Shown here: positions 43,019 to 52,457 of the stretch, in pieces
Layout: every line of letters starts with the position of its first letter
Position numbering within the stretch: position 1 is the first letter of the stretch
Assembly (NCBI RefSeq): GCF_000829455.1
Contig: NZ_JXAK01000032.1
Coordinates: 16,201 to 80,200 of the forward strand
Direction of reading: 5' to 3'
Length of the DNA stretch: 64,000 nt
Source: Gordoniibacillus kamchatkensis
Lineage (GTDB): Bacteria; Bacillota; Bacilli; Paenibacillales; NBRC-103111
Made by a program: the position numbers and the translations under genes
The notes under the pieces: model-generated
The model's database searches: none
What the model was told of the DNA's origin: nothing
What the model saw: only the letters and a program-made list of their open reading frames with translations

Positions 43019-43978
43019 GTGAACGCACCGCTGCTGGAAGTGAAAGGCCTTCACAAGCATTTTGCCGTCGGAGGCCAATGGAAGAAAAAGGGCGTCGTGA
43101 AAGCGGTGAACGGCGTGGATTTGACCGTAGGCCGCGGCGAAACGGTAGGCATTGTCGGCGAATCCGGGTGCGGGAAGTCGACGGTCGGCAGGCTCATTTT
43201 GCGTCTGCTTGATTTGACCGAGGGTGAAATACGCTTCGAGGGGATGGACATCAGCCGCTTGTCGGCGAGCCGGATGCGCCCGATCCGCAAGCAGATGCAG
43301 TGCGTATTTCAAGACCCGTACGCTTCGCTCAATCCGCGCATGACGGTAGGCGCCGCCATCGCCGAGCCGCTGTTTCTGCAGGGCGGACTCAGCCGCAAGG
43401 AGGCGACGCTTCGCGCCGAGCGGCTGCTGGACACCGTCGGGCTGCACGCGCAGGCGAGCCGGCTGTATCCGCACGAGTTCTCGGGCGGCCAGCGGCAGCG
43501 CATAGCGATCGCCCGCGCAATCGCACTCGGGCCGAAGCTGATCGTTGCCGACGAACCGGTGTCGGCGCTCGACGTGTCGATTCAGGCGCAAATCGTCAAT
43601 TTGCTTGGCGACCTGAAGGAGAAGACGCAGGTGTCGTACCTGTTCATCTCGCACAATCTGAGCGTTGTACGGCATATCTCCGATCGTGTGGCCGTCATGT
43701 ATCTCGGCCGCATTGTGGAGAGCGGCACGCGCGACCAGTTGTTCGACAACCCGAAGCACCCGTACACGCAAGCGCTGTTGTCCTCGGTGCCGGAGCCCGA
43801 AGTCGACAGCAGGCGGGAGCGGATCGTGCTGAGCGGCGAAGTGCCGAACGCGGCCAATCCGCCGTCCGGGTGTCCGTTCCATCCGCGCTGTCCGCATGCG
43901 ACTTCGCGCTGCCGGGACGAAGAACCCGCCTTCACCGAAGTGGAGTCGGGGCATTACGCCTCGTGCCATTTTATATAA
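43019..43978 (+). CDS. appF: Oligopeptide ABC transporter ATP-binding protein AppF
   Basis: The partner ATPase, 319 residues. Walker A is [13 protein letters not shown], the Q-loop QDPYASLNP, the signature [15 protein letters not shown], Walker [13 protein letters not shown], and the oligopeptide C-terminal end has [15 protein letters not shown]. The N-terminal insertion [18 protein letters not shown] is typical of OppF/AppF. It starts with GTG after GGGGGGAACGACGAA and is followed by the binding-protein gene after 36 bases. It forms the AppD-AppF heterodimer that powers uptake. Confidence 0.94.
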   Translation: MNAPLLEVKGLHKHFAVGGQWKKKGVVKAVNGVDLTVGRGETVGIVGESGCGKSTVGRLILRLLDLTEGEIRFEGMDISRLSASRMRPIRKQMQCVFQDPYASLNPRMTVGAAIAEPLFLQGGLSRKEATLRAERLLDTVGLHAQASRLYPHEFSGGQRQRIAIARAIALGPKLIVADEPVSALDVSIQAQIVNLLGDLKEKTQVSYLFISHNLSVVRHISDRVAVMYLGRIVESGTRDQLFDNPKHPYTQALLSSVPEPEVDSRRERIVLSGEVPNAANPPSGCPFHPRCPHATSRCRDEEPAFTEVESGHYASCHFI

Positions 43979-44014
43979 TCATTTCTGCTTGAAGTCGAAA
44001 GGAGCTTATCCCGT

Positions 44015-45697
44015 ATGTTCATGAAACCATTCGGCAAGCTGGCTTCCGTCGTGCTTGCCACCGTTATGGGCGCGTCCCTGTTCCTGTCCGCTTGTTCGTC
44101 CTCGTCCGGGACGCAGGCATCCGGCTCCGGCAACGAGAAGCCGAAGTCCGAAACGAAGACCGAGACTGCCGCTCCTGCCGCCAAGAAGGAAAAGGCGGAC
44201 GGCGGCGAAATTACAACCGCTTACCTGAACGAGCCGCAAGGCTTCATCCGCTTCTGGGCTACCAATACATATTCGTCCGAGGTAATCGACCTCGTTGAGA
44301 GCTCGATGTACAAGTTCAACGAGAATCAGGACATCGTGCCGGACCTTGCCGTCGGCATGCCGGCGTTCTCGGATGATAAAAAAGAAATGACGATCAAAAT
44401 CCGCACCGACGCCAAGTGGAGCGACGGCCAGCCGGTTACGGCCGACGACGTCGTATTTACGCACAACATCCCGATCAACCCGGACTACAAAGGACCCCGC
44501 AAAGCGGCTTTCATCAAGCTGGCGAAAGTCGAAAAGGTAGCCGACGACACCGTCAAGTTCACATTCAGCGAACCGAACGCGGGATACATCGATATGCTCA
44601 TTTACGGCATTCTGCCGCAGCACCTGCTGAAGGACGTCGCCGTCAAGGACATGGATAAATCGGACTTCTTCAAGAAGCCGGTCGGCTCCGGCCCGTACAA
44701 GCTGGACGAATGGAAGCCGGGCCAATATTTGACGTTCTCCCGCAACGAGAACTATTATGCCGGCAAGCCGGCCATCGCCAAAATCAACATCAAAATCATT
44801 CCGGACGCCAACGTCCAGATGGCGCAGCTGCAAACCGGCGAAATTACCGTGCAGGGCGTGCCTGTCGACAACTTGGACGTCATCGATCAATTCGCCAAAA
44901 CGTCCGGCAAAATCAAGCTGCAGAAAGACATCCAGACTGCCGTTTACCACTTCGTCGGGTGGAACTTGACGAATCCGCTGTTTAAGGACAAAAAAGTGCG
45001 GCAGGCGCTGACAATGGCGATCGACCGCAAAGGAATTATCGACAACGTCCAGGAGGGCCAGGGCAAGATCGTCAACAGCCAGACGGCGCCGTCCTACTGG
45101 ACTTATACCGACAACGTGCCGAAGTTCGATTACAACGTGGAGCAGGCGAAAAAAATGTTGGCCGAAGCCGGCTGGAAAGACAGCGACGGCGACGGCATTC
45201 TCGACAAGGACGGCAAAAAGTTCGAGTTCGAGATGAAGGTCAACCAGGGCAACAAAGTGCGCGAGAAGGCGGTAGCGGTCATTCAGCAGCAGCTGAAGAA
45301 GGTCGGCATCACCGTGAACATTCGCACCGTGGAAGGCTCTGCGTTCTCGAAAGATTTTACAGGCAAAAACTTCGAAGCGATCTACTATGCGTGGAGCATC
45401 TCCGGCGACCCGAATCCGGAAGGCATATGGCACTCCCGGGAAATCGCCACGGGCCTCAACACGGTGTCGTACTCCAATCCGGAAGTCGACAAGCTGATCG
45501 ACGAAGACTTGAAGACGTTCGACAAAAACAAGCGCAAAGAGCTTCTCGCCAAAGTCGACGCGCTGATCGCCGAAGACCAGCCGTATACGTTCCTGTTCTC
45601 GCCGACGACCATTATGGCGTATCCGGCTAACCTGGAAGGGTTCAATCCGAAGCGCGACGGCTTGAAGGAAATCGAGAAGTGGTACTTCACGAAGTAA
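44015..45697 (+). CDS. appA: Oligopeptide-binding lipoprotein AppA (SBP family 5)
   Basis: A 560-residue extracellular solute-binding lipoprotein. The signal peptide ends in the lipobox LSAC with Cys 27, followed by a Ser/Gly/Lys/Glu-rich linker. Family 5 signatures include NENQDIVPDLAVGMPAFSDD, KWSDGQPVTADDVVFTHNI and RQALTMAIDRKGIIDNVQEG. AAAGGAGCTTATCCCGT precedes ATG 44015. Length matches App/Opp binding proteins (about 540). It sits in the middle of appDFABC and delivers peptides to AppB/AppC. Confidence 0.94.
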   Translation: MFMKPFGKLASVVLATVMGASLFLSACSSSSGTQASGSGNEKPKSETKTETAAPAAKKEKADGGEITTAYLNEPQGFIRFWATNTYSSEVIDLVESSMYKFNENQDIVPDLAVGMPAFSDDKKEMTIKIRTDAKWSDGQPVTADDVVFTHNIPINPDYKGPRKAAFIKLAKVEKVADDTVKFTFSEPNAGYIDMLIYGILPQHLLKDVAVKDMDKSDFFKKPVGSGPYKLDEWKPGQYLTFSRNENYYAGKPAIAKINIKIIPDANVQMAQLQTGEITVQGVPVDNLDVIDQFAKTSGKIKLQKDIQTAVYHFVGWNLTNPLFKDKKVRQALTMAIDRKGIIDNVQEGQGKIVNSQTAPSYWTYTDNVPKFDYNVEQAKKMLAEAGWKDSDGDGILDKDGKKFEFEMKVNQGNKVREKAVAVIQQQLKKVGITVNIRTVEGSAFSKDFTGKNFEAIYYAWSISGDPNPEGIWHSREIATGLNTVSYSNPEVDKLIDEDLKTFDKNKRKELLAKVDALIAEDQPYTFLFSPTTIMAYPANLEGFNPKRDGLKEIEKWYFTK

Positions 45698-45737
45698 GGC
45701 AAGCCAGCGCACCTAGTCTGATCAATCAAGGAAAGAA

Positions 45738-46722
45738 GTGACCTGTGTGGCTGTTTATGCGGTAAAGCGCCTGCTCAATGCCGTCCCGATTCTGATCGGC
45801 ATTACGATCATCTCGTTCATCATCATCCATATGGCTCCGGGCGGACCGTTGTCCGCCTTGACCGAGGATCCGACGATCAAGGCGGCGGACAAGGATAACC
45901 TGATTAAAGCATACGGCCTCGACAAGCCGCTCCATATTCAGTACTGGGATTGGGTCAGCGGCATGCTGCACGGCGACTTCGGCACTTCTTTCAGCAAAAG
46001 CACGCCCGTCTCGCAGTTGATTCCTGGACCGCTTGCCGAATACGCTCATCCTGACCGTCAGCAGCTTTATCCTATCGCTGCTCATCGCCGTGCCTCTTGG
46101 GATTATTTGCGCGCTCAAGGTCAATTCGCGGCTCGATCAGCTGCTGTCGGCAGTCAGCTTTGCCGGCTTGGCGGTGCCCGGCTTCTGGCTCGGGATCATG
46201 CTCATCATGTTCTTCTCCGTGAAGCTTGGCTGGCTGCCTTCGGGCGGACTTCAAACGATGGGCACCCAGTTCAGTATGGCCGACCGTATCAAGCATCTGA
46301 TTATGCCGGTGATTTCGCTGGCTGTCGTTGAAGTGGCGATGTGGTTCCGGTATATCCGCTCCAGCATGCTCGACGTCATTAATCAGGATTACATGCGCAC
46401 GGCGAACGCCAAAGGCCTCGGCGGCATGCGCATCCTGCTGCTGCACGGCCTCCGCAATGCGATGATTCCGCTTGCTACAGTGTTCGGGCTCAGCTCGATC
46501 CCGGGCTTCTTCGCCGGCGCGGTCGTCCTCGAGCAGGTTTTCTCCATACCCGGCATGGGGCGGCTGATGCTGGAGGCGGCATTTCAACGGGACTATCCGG
46601 TGCTCATCTCGACGACGACGCTCGTGGCGATCATGACGGTCGTCGGCAACTACTTGGCGGACTTGTCGTATGCAATCCTGGATCCGCGGGTTAATCTCGG
46701 CAAACAGGAGGTGAAGGCGTGA
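45738..46722 (+). pseudogene. appB: Oligopeptide ABC transporter permease AppB, frameshifted as written
   Basis: The N-terminal part (AVKRLLNAVPILIGITIISF, then MAPGGPLSAL) is typical of OppB/AppB. After STPVSQLI the frame is lost. From 46024 the next frame continues LDRLPNTLILTVSSFILSL and on through YMRTANAKGLGGMRILLLHG (EAA loop) to the stop at 46722. Deleting one C of the CC pair at 46023-46024 (ATTCCTGGACC) restores about 328 residues, the normal length. All flanking app genes are intact, which favours a sequence error or very recent mutation. The stop overlaps the start of appC. Confidence 0.85.
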
Positions 46723-47612
46723 TGGCGACGAATTCAGCTCCTTCTGCGCTTGGGCCGGCTGCCGCGGCGTTTGCGGCGAAACCGAAAAACCGCTCCTGGG
46801 AGCAGTTCAAGCGGAACAAGGCGGCGGTTGTAAGCCTGACCGTGCTCGTCATCCTGATTTTGCTTGCTTTGTTTGCGCCGATTGTCGCTCCTCACGACCC
46901 GGCGGAGCAAGATTTGCTGCAGCGGCTTAAGCCTCCGAGCGCATCGCACCTGCTCGGCACCGACGACCTGAGGCGCGACCTGTTCAGCAGGCTGCTCTAT
47001 GGCGCCAGAGTATCGCTGTCGGTCGGCATTGTCTCCGTGCTGCTGAACGTCATAGTCGGCATCGTCGTCGGCGCGCTCGCCGGTTACTACGGCGGCAAGA
47101 TAGACGCCGTCCTGATGAGGTTCGCCGACATGATGCTGGCGTTTCCTTACCTCATGATTCTGATTACCGTCGTATCAGTGCTGAGGCCGAGCCTGACGAA
47201 CATCATTGTCGTGTTCGTGGCGTTCGGCTGGATGGGCAAAGCCCGCCTGCTGCGCGGCCAGATCCTGACGCTCAAAAACCGCGAGTTCGTGGATGCGGCG
47301 CGGACGATCGGAATGTCGGACGCCCGCATCATTTTCCGCCACATCTTGCCGAATGCGATCGGGCCGGTCATCGTCTCGGCGACGCTGCAGATGGGCGGGC
47401 TCATCCTGCTCGAGTCGACACTCAGCTTCCTTGGCCTCGGCATTCAGCCGCCGGCCGCCAGCTGGGGCAACATGCTGCAGAGCGCGCAGACGCTCACGAT
47501 TTTGATGAAAGCGCCGTGGGTGCCGTTTTTCCCGGGACTCATGATTTTCATCACGATTTTATGCTTCAACTTCGTCGGAGACGGCCTGCGCAACGCGCTG
47601 GATTCGCGATAA
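46719..47612 (+). CDS. appC: Oligopeptide ABC transporter permease AppC
   Basis: A 297-residue permease of the OppC/AppC family. After the N-terminal helix comes SHLLGTDDLRRDLFSRLLYG, the canonical GTDxxGRD-SR motif. The EAA loop is REFVDAARTIGMSDARIIFR, and the end is FVGDGLRNALDSR, typical of OppC. The start GTG/ATG overlaps the appB stop (GTGATG) after CAGGAGGTGAAGGC, so it is translationally coupled. It is the last app gene and is followed by a terminator. Confidence 0.94.
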   Translation: MMATNSAPSALGPAAAAFAAKPKNRSWEQFKRNKAAVVSLTVLVILILLALFAPIVAPHDPAEQDLLQRLKPPSASHLLGTDDLRRDLFSRLLYGARVSLSVGIVSVLLNVIVGIVVGALAGYYGGKIDAVLMRFADMMLAFPYLMILITVVSVLRPSLTNIIVVFVAFGWMGKARLLRGQILTLKNREFVDAARTIGMSDARIIFRHILPNAIGPVIVSATLQMGGLILLESTLSFLGLGIQPPAASWGNMLQSAQTLTILMKAPWVPFFPGLMIFITILCFNFVGDGLRNALDSR

Positions 47613-47627
47613 CGTGCCGTTACGTAC

Positions 47628-47675
47628 AAAAGCAAGCCTGCGGCCGCCCGGTGCGGCGGCAGGCTTGCTTTTTTT
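47628..47675. terminator. Bidirectional terminator of the app operon
   Basis: AAAAGCAAGCCTGC / GCAGGCTTGCTTTT stem with extra GC pairs (GGCCGCC / GGCGGC) near the loop, followed by T7. It also serves the minus-strand glycosyltransferase gene ending at 47687. Confidence 0.88.
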
Positions 47676-47686
47676 GCGGATTCGGT

Positions 47687-48874
47687 TCAAGCTCCGGCGA
47701 ATTCGGCCGCTGCTGTTGCCCATTCCGGCGCGGCTTCGTGCAGGTGCCTTGTTTCCATAATGGCAGACAACGTGCGCGCAGCGCCTTCCTTCAGTTGATT
47801 GGACCGGGCGTTCTTTTTTAACTCGTGGAGAAGGGCCCGGTCGGCGATTACCTCGAGCAGCCGGCTTTTCAGCTCCGCGGCGTTTTTCGCTTCCAGCGCT
47901 GCACCCAAGGCGACCAGATAGGCGGCGTTTTCCTGCTCCTGACCCGGGATCGGTTTGTACAGCATCATGGGCAGCTCCAGGGCGAGCGCTTCCGATACCG
48001 TCAGCCCTCCCGGCTTCGTTACGATCAAGTCGGATAAAGCCATCAGCTCGTGAATATGCTCCACAAAGCCGGTAATGACGACTTGGTGGCGGGTTTTGCC
48101 GCCCCCGAACTCCTCCTCGAGCTTCTGCTTCAGCTTCCCGTTGCGGCCGCATACGAAAATAAACTGCACCGGAGCGATCAAGTCCTCCGATTGAAGCACG
48201 GATTTGAATTGTTTGCCGATCAAGCCGTGCCCGCCTCCCATGACCAGAACAGTCGGCATCGCAGGGTCCAACCGATGTTTATGGCGCAGCTGCACACGGT
48301 CGTAAGTTTGCGTGAAAGGCAGCCGGATCGGAATGCCGGTGACCGCGATGCGATCTTCGGGTATATGGTAGCGCAGCAGCGCCCGCTTCACATGCTCGGT
48401 TGCGACGAGATAGCGATCCGTGCAAGGGTGAATCCAGTAGCTGTGGTCCGTGTAATCGGTCATGACGGTAACCGTAGGCACCGATGTAAGGCCATTTCTT
48501 TTCAAATAGGACATTGCCGCGGCAGCGCCGGGAAACGTGCTGACGACTACGGTCGGCTCGTATTCGCGAAGAAGCTCCAGCATGCGGCCCTCGCTGAACG
48601 ATCTCATCCGTTTGAACCAATGGGACAACGTGTTGTCGTCCCGCGTTTTGCGGTACAAGTAGCCGTACACCGAAGGCAGGTTTTTTACCCATTGCATGTA
48701 GCAGTAAACGCCCACCGAGTGCAAATGCGGATGCGTCCACTCCAAATAATCGACAACCTTCACTTCTACACCCGGACGATAAAATCGCGCCGCCTCCACA
48801 ATCGCTTGCGCCGCTTTATTATGTCCGTCACCGAGCGAACCGGTGAGAATCAATACTTTTTCGTTCCCTGTCAT
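47687..48874 (-). CDS. Glycosyltransferase of the MGDG-synthase/UgtP family
   Basis: A 395-residue GT28-type enzyme. It starts EKVLILTGSLGDGHNKAAQA (the GSxGxGH loop of MGDG synthases and UgtP) and has the nucleotide-sugar site TVLVMGGGHGLIGKQFKSVL and DLIVTKPGGLTVSEALALEL. Relatives move glucose or galactose from UDP-sugar to diacylglycerol, making membrane glycolipids and the lipoteichoic acid anchor. Its ATG overlaps the stop of the PAP2 gene (ATGA), so the two are coupled. This fits a path from phosphatidate-type lipids to glycosyl-diacylglycerol. Exact sugar specificity is unknown. Confidence 0.87.
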   Translation of the reverse strand: MTGNEKVLILTGSLGDGHNKAAQAIVEAARFYRPGVEVKVVDYLEWTHPHLHSVGVYCYMQWVKNLPSVYGYLYRKTRDDNTLSHWFKRMRSFSEGRMLELLREYEPTVVVSTFPGAAAAMSYLKRNGLTSVPTVTVMTDYTDHSYWIHPCTDRYLVATEHVKRALLRYHIPEDRIAVTGIPIRLPFTQTYDRVQLRHKHRLDPAMPTVLVMGGGHGLIGKQFKSVLQSEDLIAPVQFIFVCGRNGKLKQKLEEEFGGGKTRHQVVITGFVEHIHELMALSDLIVTKPGGLTVSEALALELPMMLYKPIPGQEQENAAYLVALGAALEAKNAAELKSRLLEVIADRALLHELKKNARSNQLKEGAARTLSAIMETRHLHEAAPEWATAAAEFAGA

Positions 48875-49545
48875 CGTTCAAAACCTCCTTCGATCCGGCC
48901 GCTTCGGACGCCTGCGGCAGCGCTTTTGACCGGCCAACCTCCGCAAATTTTCTCTACGGCATAGACGACGGCTTCCGCAACGAGCACGGCGCCGACGATA
49001 TCGAGCAGAACATGCTGTTTCATAAATTGGGTCGAGGCAATGATGAGCAGTGCCATGAAAGAAACTGCCGCCGTATAGATGCGCGATATTTGAGCCGAAC
49101 TGATATAGGCTTTCATCATCAAGTACGAAGTCAGCACATGCGTGCTGGGGAAACAATTGAACGGCTGGTCCGCGCGATACACCCACTGCACCATGCGCAG
49201 CAGCGGGTCGTTCCCGTGGACATCAGGACGAGGCACGTGCGTCTGGTATACGGCATAAACCCCGTAGCAGATAAGAAGGCCGATCATGAATTGGAGCAGC
49301 GTCTTATAGTACTTCTGGCGATCTTTATGCGCCAGGTACATAAACCCGGCCAGCAAAAATACATACCAGGCCAAGTATGGGATAACGAATATTTTCAGAA
49401 AAGGGAGATCCCGGTCGAGATCCGTTACCAAACTATAGTAATTCCCTCCGCCGTGGTTCAAGTATACATAGATGAGACCCACCAGGGGGATGCATAACAA
49501 AGCGCTGCAAGCGAGCAAATACGACTTGAATGCCCTCGCCCTCAT
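48871..49545 (-). CDS. PAP2-superfamily membrane phosphatase
   Basis: A 224-residue protein with about six membrane segments. The PAP2 catalytic motifs are QPFNCFPSTHVLTSYLMMKA (PSxH) and FMKQHVLLDIVGAVLVAEA (H-x3-D); the first basic motif is seen in KDRQKYYKTLLQFM or nearby and is less clear. ATG 49545 follows GTGAGGGATTTCGA; the frame is open to 49620. Family members dephosphorylate phosphatidate, diacylglycerol or prenyl diphosphates. The overlapping glycosyltransferase downstream points to lipid metabolism. Confidence 0.87.
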   Translation of the reverse strand: MRARAFKSYLLACSALLCIPLVGLIYVYLNHGGGNYYSLVTDLDRDLPFLKIFVIPYLAWYVFLLAGFMYLAHKDRQKYYKTLLQFMIGLLICYGVYAVYQTHVPRPDVHGNDPLLRMVQWVYRADQPFNCFPSTHVLTSYLMMKAYISSAQISRIYTAAVSFMALLIIASTQFMKQHVLLDIVGAVLVAEAVVYAVEKICGGWPVKSAAAGVRSGRIEGGFER

Positions 49546-49687
49546 TCGAAATCCCTCACTCTCCATTGCGTTATATCCATCATAAAAGAGAGCGGTCTCA
49601 TGCAAAATGAACCTCGGCACGGTTTTCGTTTAGCCGAAGGTCTTGACCAAACCTGGACCAAAGCCAAGTAACCGGTCCGCACGAACA

Positions 49688-49742
49688 GAAAAAAAAGCCC
49701 CCGGGACTGCGGCTGGTGCCGCGGTCTCCGAGGGCTTGTGGC
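49688..49742 (-). terminator. Terminator of the NlpC/P60 gene
   Basis: On the minus strand AAGCCCTCGGAGACCGCGG pairs with the CCGCAGTCCCGGGGGCTT arm and is followed by T8. The gap 49546-49687 shows nothing else. Confidence 0.75.
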
Positions 49743-49765
49743 AGGGTGTGTGAAGCTTCTTCTCA

Positions 49766-50236
49766 TTATTTTGCGTCCGTCGTCATCTGGGTGTAAATCT
49801 CGTCCCATAGCACGCGGCGGGCAGCGACATAACGCTTCTTGTAGTAGGAGTCGTCGAGGCTTGTCTTGATGACGCCTTTGTCTGTGGCGGAGTGTACGAA
49901 GTTGCCGTCCCCGACATAGATGCCTACATGCGATACGCCTTTGCCGTCCGTGTTGAAGAATACGAGGTCGCCGGGTCTCAGATCTTCCTTCTGGATCCAA
50001 TAGCCTTTCGTGTCTTGCTCTTTCGAGCTGTGCGGCAAGTCAATGCCGAACTGGCCAAACACGTAAGACGTGAATCCGGAGCAATCGAAGCCCGATGTCG
50101 TCGTGCCGGCCCATTTGTACGGGGTGCCCATCAGATCCCCAATCGTCTTGTTGAGAGGGGTTTCCGCAAAAGCGCTTCCCGCCTGCGCCATGAACAGCAC
50201 GACCAAGCTGAATACGAATACGACAGCTTTTTTCAA
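49766..50236 (-). CDS. NlpC/P60 family cell-wall hydrolase
   Basis: A 156-residue secreted endopeptidase that cuts peptidoglycan peptides. It has a signal peptide (KKAVVFVFSLVVLFMAQAGS, cleavage after AFA) and a bare NlpC/P60 domain: catalytic Cys in TTTSGFDCSGFTSYVFGQFG, His in GVSHVGIYVGDGNFVHSATD. No SH3, LysM or SPOR binding domain is present. GAAGGAGCTTCTTCTG precedes the TTG/ATG start. A c-di-AMP riboswitch immediately upstream ties its expression to osmotic and cell-wall signalling. Confidence 0.93.
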   Translation of the reverse strand: MKKAVVFVFSLVVLFMAQAGSAFAETPLNKTIGDLMGTPYKWAGTTTSGFDCSGFTSYVFGQFGIDLPHSSKEQDTKGYWIQKEDLRPGDLVFFNTDGKGVSHVGIYVGDGNFVHSATDKGVIKTSLDDSYYKKRYVAARRVLWDEIYTQMTTDAK

Positions 50237-50245
50237 CAGAAGAAG

Positions 50246-50400
50246 CTCCTTCCGATGCCTACGAGGTTAGCTGGAGGGTTCGGTCGAAGGTATGCCCTAT
50301 GATTCCTACGAACCTATAGATAGTCCTATAGTCGCGAAATCAATTCACCCGAAAAACTGGTTCCCCCGTTTTCCGCGAAAGCGGAAATTCGGCAATTTGT
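50246..50400 (-). promoter_or_regulatory. c-di-AMP riboswitch (ydaO/yuaA)
   Basis: Reading the minus strand from about 50395, the conserved blocks appear in order: GCCGAA, CGGGGGAACCA, TTTCGGGTGAATTGAT, AGGGCATACCTTCGAC, CGAACCCTCCAGCTAACC and TCGTAGGC. These match the ydaO/yuaA c-di-AMP riboswitch, which normally turns off cell-wall hydrolase and K+-transport genes when c-di-AMP is high. It ends a few bases before the RBS of the NlpC/P60 gene. Confidence 0.93.
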
Positions 50401-50499
50401 GTAATGTTTTTTGTCCGAACTAAATATTCGTCAAAAATACCCAAAATCCTCCTATGAATCTTTCATATTCTAAAAAAAAGTTTTAAGGTGCATAGGAAA

Positions 50500-50533
50500 G
50501 CGAAAAATGGGCTCCTTTCCGCGGAAAGGAGCC
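50500..50533 (-). terminator. Terminator of dgoD
   Basis: GGCTCCTTTCC-GC-GGAAAGGAGCC is a perfect hairpin; on the minus strand it is followed by CATTTTTCGC. It lies 19 bases after the dgoD stop. Confidence 0.8.
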
Positions 50534-50551
50534 TTTGCTATTCGACAATAT

Positions 50552-51700
50552 TCACCATTCCGCAATGGAGCCGTCCTCGTACCGCCACACCGGGTTGCGC
50601 CAGCGGTGGCCAACGGCGGCCATCTCGCGCACCTTTTCTTCGTTCACGTCGATGCCGAGACCGGGTGCCGTCAGCTTGCGCACGAACCCGTTCTCGTAAT
50701 GGAACACCGACGGATCGGAGAGATAGTCGAGCAGGTCGGAGCCTTGATTGTAATGGATGCCGAGGCTCTGCTCCTGGATGAAGGCGTTCGGCGTGCAAAA
50801 ATCGAGCTGCAGCGACGCCGCCAGCGCGATCGGTCCGAGCGGGCAGTGGGGCGCGACGGCGACATCGTACGCTTCCGCCATGGCGGCGATTTTGCGCACT
50901 TCCCATATGCCGCCGGCGTGGCTCAGATCGGGCTGGATAATGTCGACGACGCCTTGCGCGAGCAGCGTTTTGAAATCCCAGCGCGTGAACATGCGCTCGC
51001 CGGTCGCAATCGGAGTGGAGGTGTGCTTGGCCAGCTCGGCCAGCGCTTCGTTGTTTTCGGGCAGCACCGGCTCCTCGATAAACATCGGCTTGAACGGCTC
51101 AAGCTCCTTCATGAGCACTTTGGCCATCGACTTATGCACCCGGCCGTGAAAATCGATGCCAACGCCGAGGTCGTAGCCGACCGCTTCGCGAATCGAAGCG
51201 ATGCGGGCGACCGCCTCGTCGATGCGGCGGTGGCTGTCGATCCATTCCAGCTCCGACGTGCCGTTCATCTTCACGGCCGTGTAGCCTGCGTCGACTTGCT
51301 GCTTGGCGTGCGCCGCCACTTCGGACGGCTTGTCGCCGCCGATCCAGGCGTATACGCGCATCTTGTCGCGCACCGCGCCGCCGAGCAGCTCGTGGACGGG
51401 CACGCCGAGCCGCTTGCCTTTAATGTCCCACAGCGCCTGCTCGATGCCGGACATCGCGCTGGTCAGAATAGGGCCGCCGCGGTAAAAGCCGCCCCGGTAC
51501 AGCACTTGCCACAGATCCTCGATGTTGCCGGCTTCCTTGCCGATCAGATAGTCGCTCATTTCCTCAACGGCGGCGCGCACCGTATCGGCCTTGCCTTCGA
51601 CGATAGGCTCTCCCCAGCCGACGAGGCCGTCGTCGGTGGTGATTTTCAGAAACAGCCAGCGGGGCGGAACTTGGAACAGTTCCATAGTGCGAATTTTCAT
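50552..51700 (-). CDS. dgoD: D-galactonate dehydratase
   Basis: A 382-residue enolase-superfamily enzyme that dehydrates D-galactonate to 2-keto-3-deoxygalactonate. Motifs include RWLFLKITTDDGLVGWGEPI, the metal ligands in GYDLGVGIDFHGRVHKSMAK (D), KPMFIEEPVLPEN (E) and STPIATGERMFTRWDF (E), and the His of VDIIQPDLSHAGG and VAPHCPLGPIALAASLQ. DFHGR and FIEEPVLPEN are typical of DgoD. GGAGGAAGAACCGAACC precedes ATG 51700. It follows the FadR-type regulator by 17 bases on the same strand, a dgoR-dgoD-like unit. Confidence 0.93.
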   Translation of the reverse strand: MKIRTMELFQVPPRWLFLKITTDDGLVGWGEPIVEGKADTVRAAVEEMSDYLIGKEAGNIEDLWQVLYRGGFYRGGPILTSAMSGIEQALWDIKGKRLGVPVHELLGGAVRDKMRVYAWIGGDKPSEVAAHAKQQVDAGYTAVKMNGTSELEWIDSHRRIDEAVARIASIREAVGYDLGVGIDFHGRVHKSMAKVLMKELEPFKPMFIEEPVLPENNEALAELAKHTSTPIATGERMFTRWDFKTLLAQGVVDIIQPDLSHAGGIWEVRKIAAMAEAYDVAVAPHCPLGPIALAASLQLDFCTPNAFIQEQSLGIHYNQGSDLLDYLSDPSVFHYENGFVRKLTAPGLGIDVNEEKVREMAAVGHRWRNPVWRYEDGSIAEW

Positions 51701-51717
51701 GGTTCGGTTCTTCCTCC

Positions 51718-52457
51718 TTAGGGGGCGGTAGGTTCAGTCTCCGTGTTTTGTTGGTGAAACGCTTTCAACATGTCTTCGAGATGGCTGCGCATCAGATGCT
51801 CCGCCTGTCCCGCATCGCTGCCGGCGATGGCGTGGGCGATGAGCGTGTGGTAGGCGGCAGCGCGCTCGTCCATGCCGGGCCATTTCATCGAGCGGCGCCG
51901 GCTGTCGAGCAGCAAATCGGAGGCCGGTTGCAGCATGCCGCTCAGCACCTGATGCCGGGCAGCCTGAGCAATAAGCTCGTGAAAGGACAAGTCCTCTTCG
52001 AGAAAATCTTGACCGCGCCGCATTTTGCCCGACATCGTCCTGGCGTTGGCGAGCAATGCCTCAGCCTCCTCCTCGCTGCGGCGTTCGGCAGCCAGCGACG
52101 CCAGCCTCGGCTCGACCAGAAGCCGCGCTTCCAGCAGCTGCAGCAAGCTGGCGTCGGCCAACCGTTCAAGGCGATCGGAGTGATCCGCCGTTCGGCAGGA
52201 GGGAGCAGGAAGTCCGGCTGCACGAATGTGCCCCGGCCTTGCTCGATGCGAAGAATGTTCTGCTTGCCGAGAATGCGCACCGCCTCGCGCACGGAGGAGA
52301 TGCCGACGTTCAATTCGGCGGAAAGGCGATCGAGCGGCGGCAGTTGGGTGCCCGGCGGCCATACTCCGCTGCGGATGCGGTTCTTAATCTCCTCGTAGAC
52401 GGTCTCGTACGTGAGCTTGCGGATGTGGGTCACCTCCGGTGATGTTGGGGGAAACAT
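51718..52457 (-). pseudogene. GntR/FadR-family regulator, frameshifted as written
   Basis: The N-terminal winged helix (KLTYETVYEEIKNRIRSGVW, then ELNVGISSVREAVRILGKQN and the wing GRGTFVQPDFLLPPAE) is followed by a frame change near 52165-52200. The FCD ligand domain continues in the other frame: SLLQLLEARLLVEPRLASLA, then DLSFHELIAQAARHQVLSGM (metal His) and HTLIAHAIAGSDAGQAEHLM, ending at 51718. A one-base correction gives a protein of about 245 residues. It likely senses a sugar acid and controls dgoD. GTG 52433 is an alternative start, since ATG 52457 falls within an operator. Confidence 0.82.

Noticed and set aside
44006..45712. 568-residue minus-strand frame opposite appA
   Set aside because: The plus strand holds a full lipoprotein with lipobox and family 5 motifs; the antisense frame has no RBS or family.
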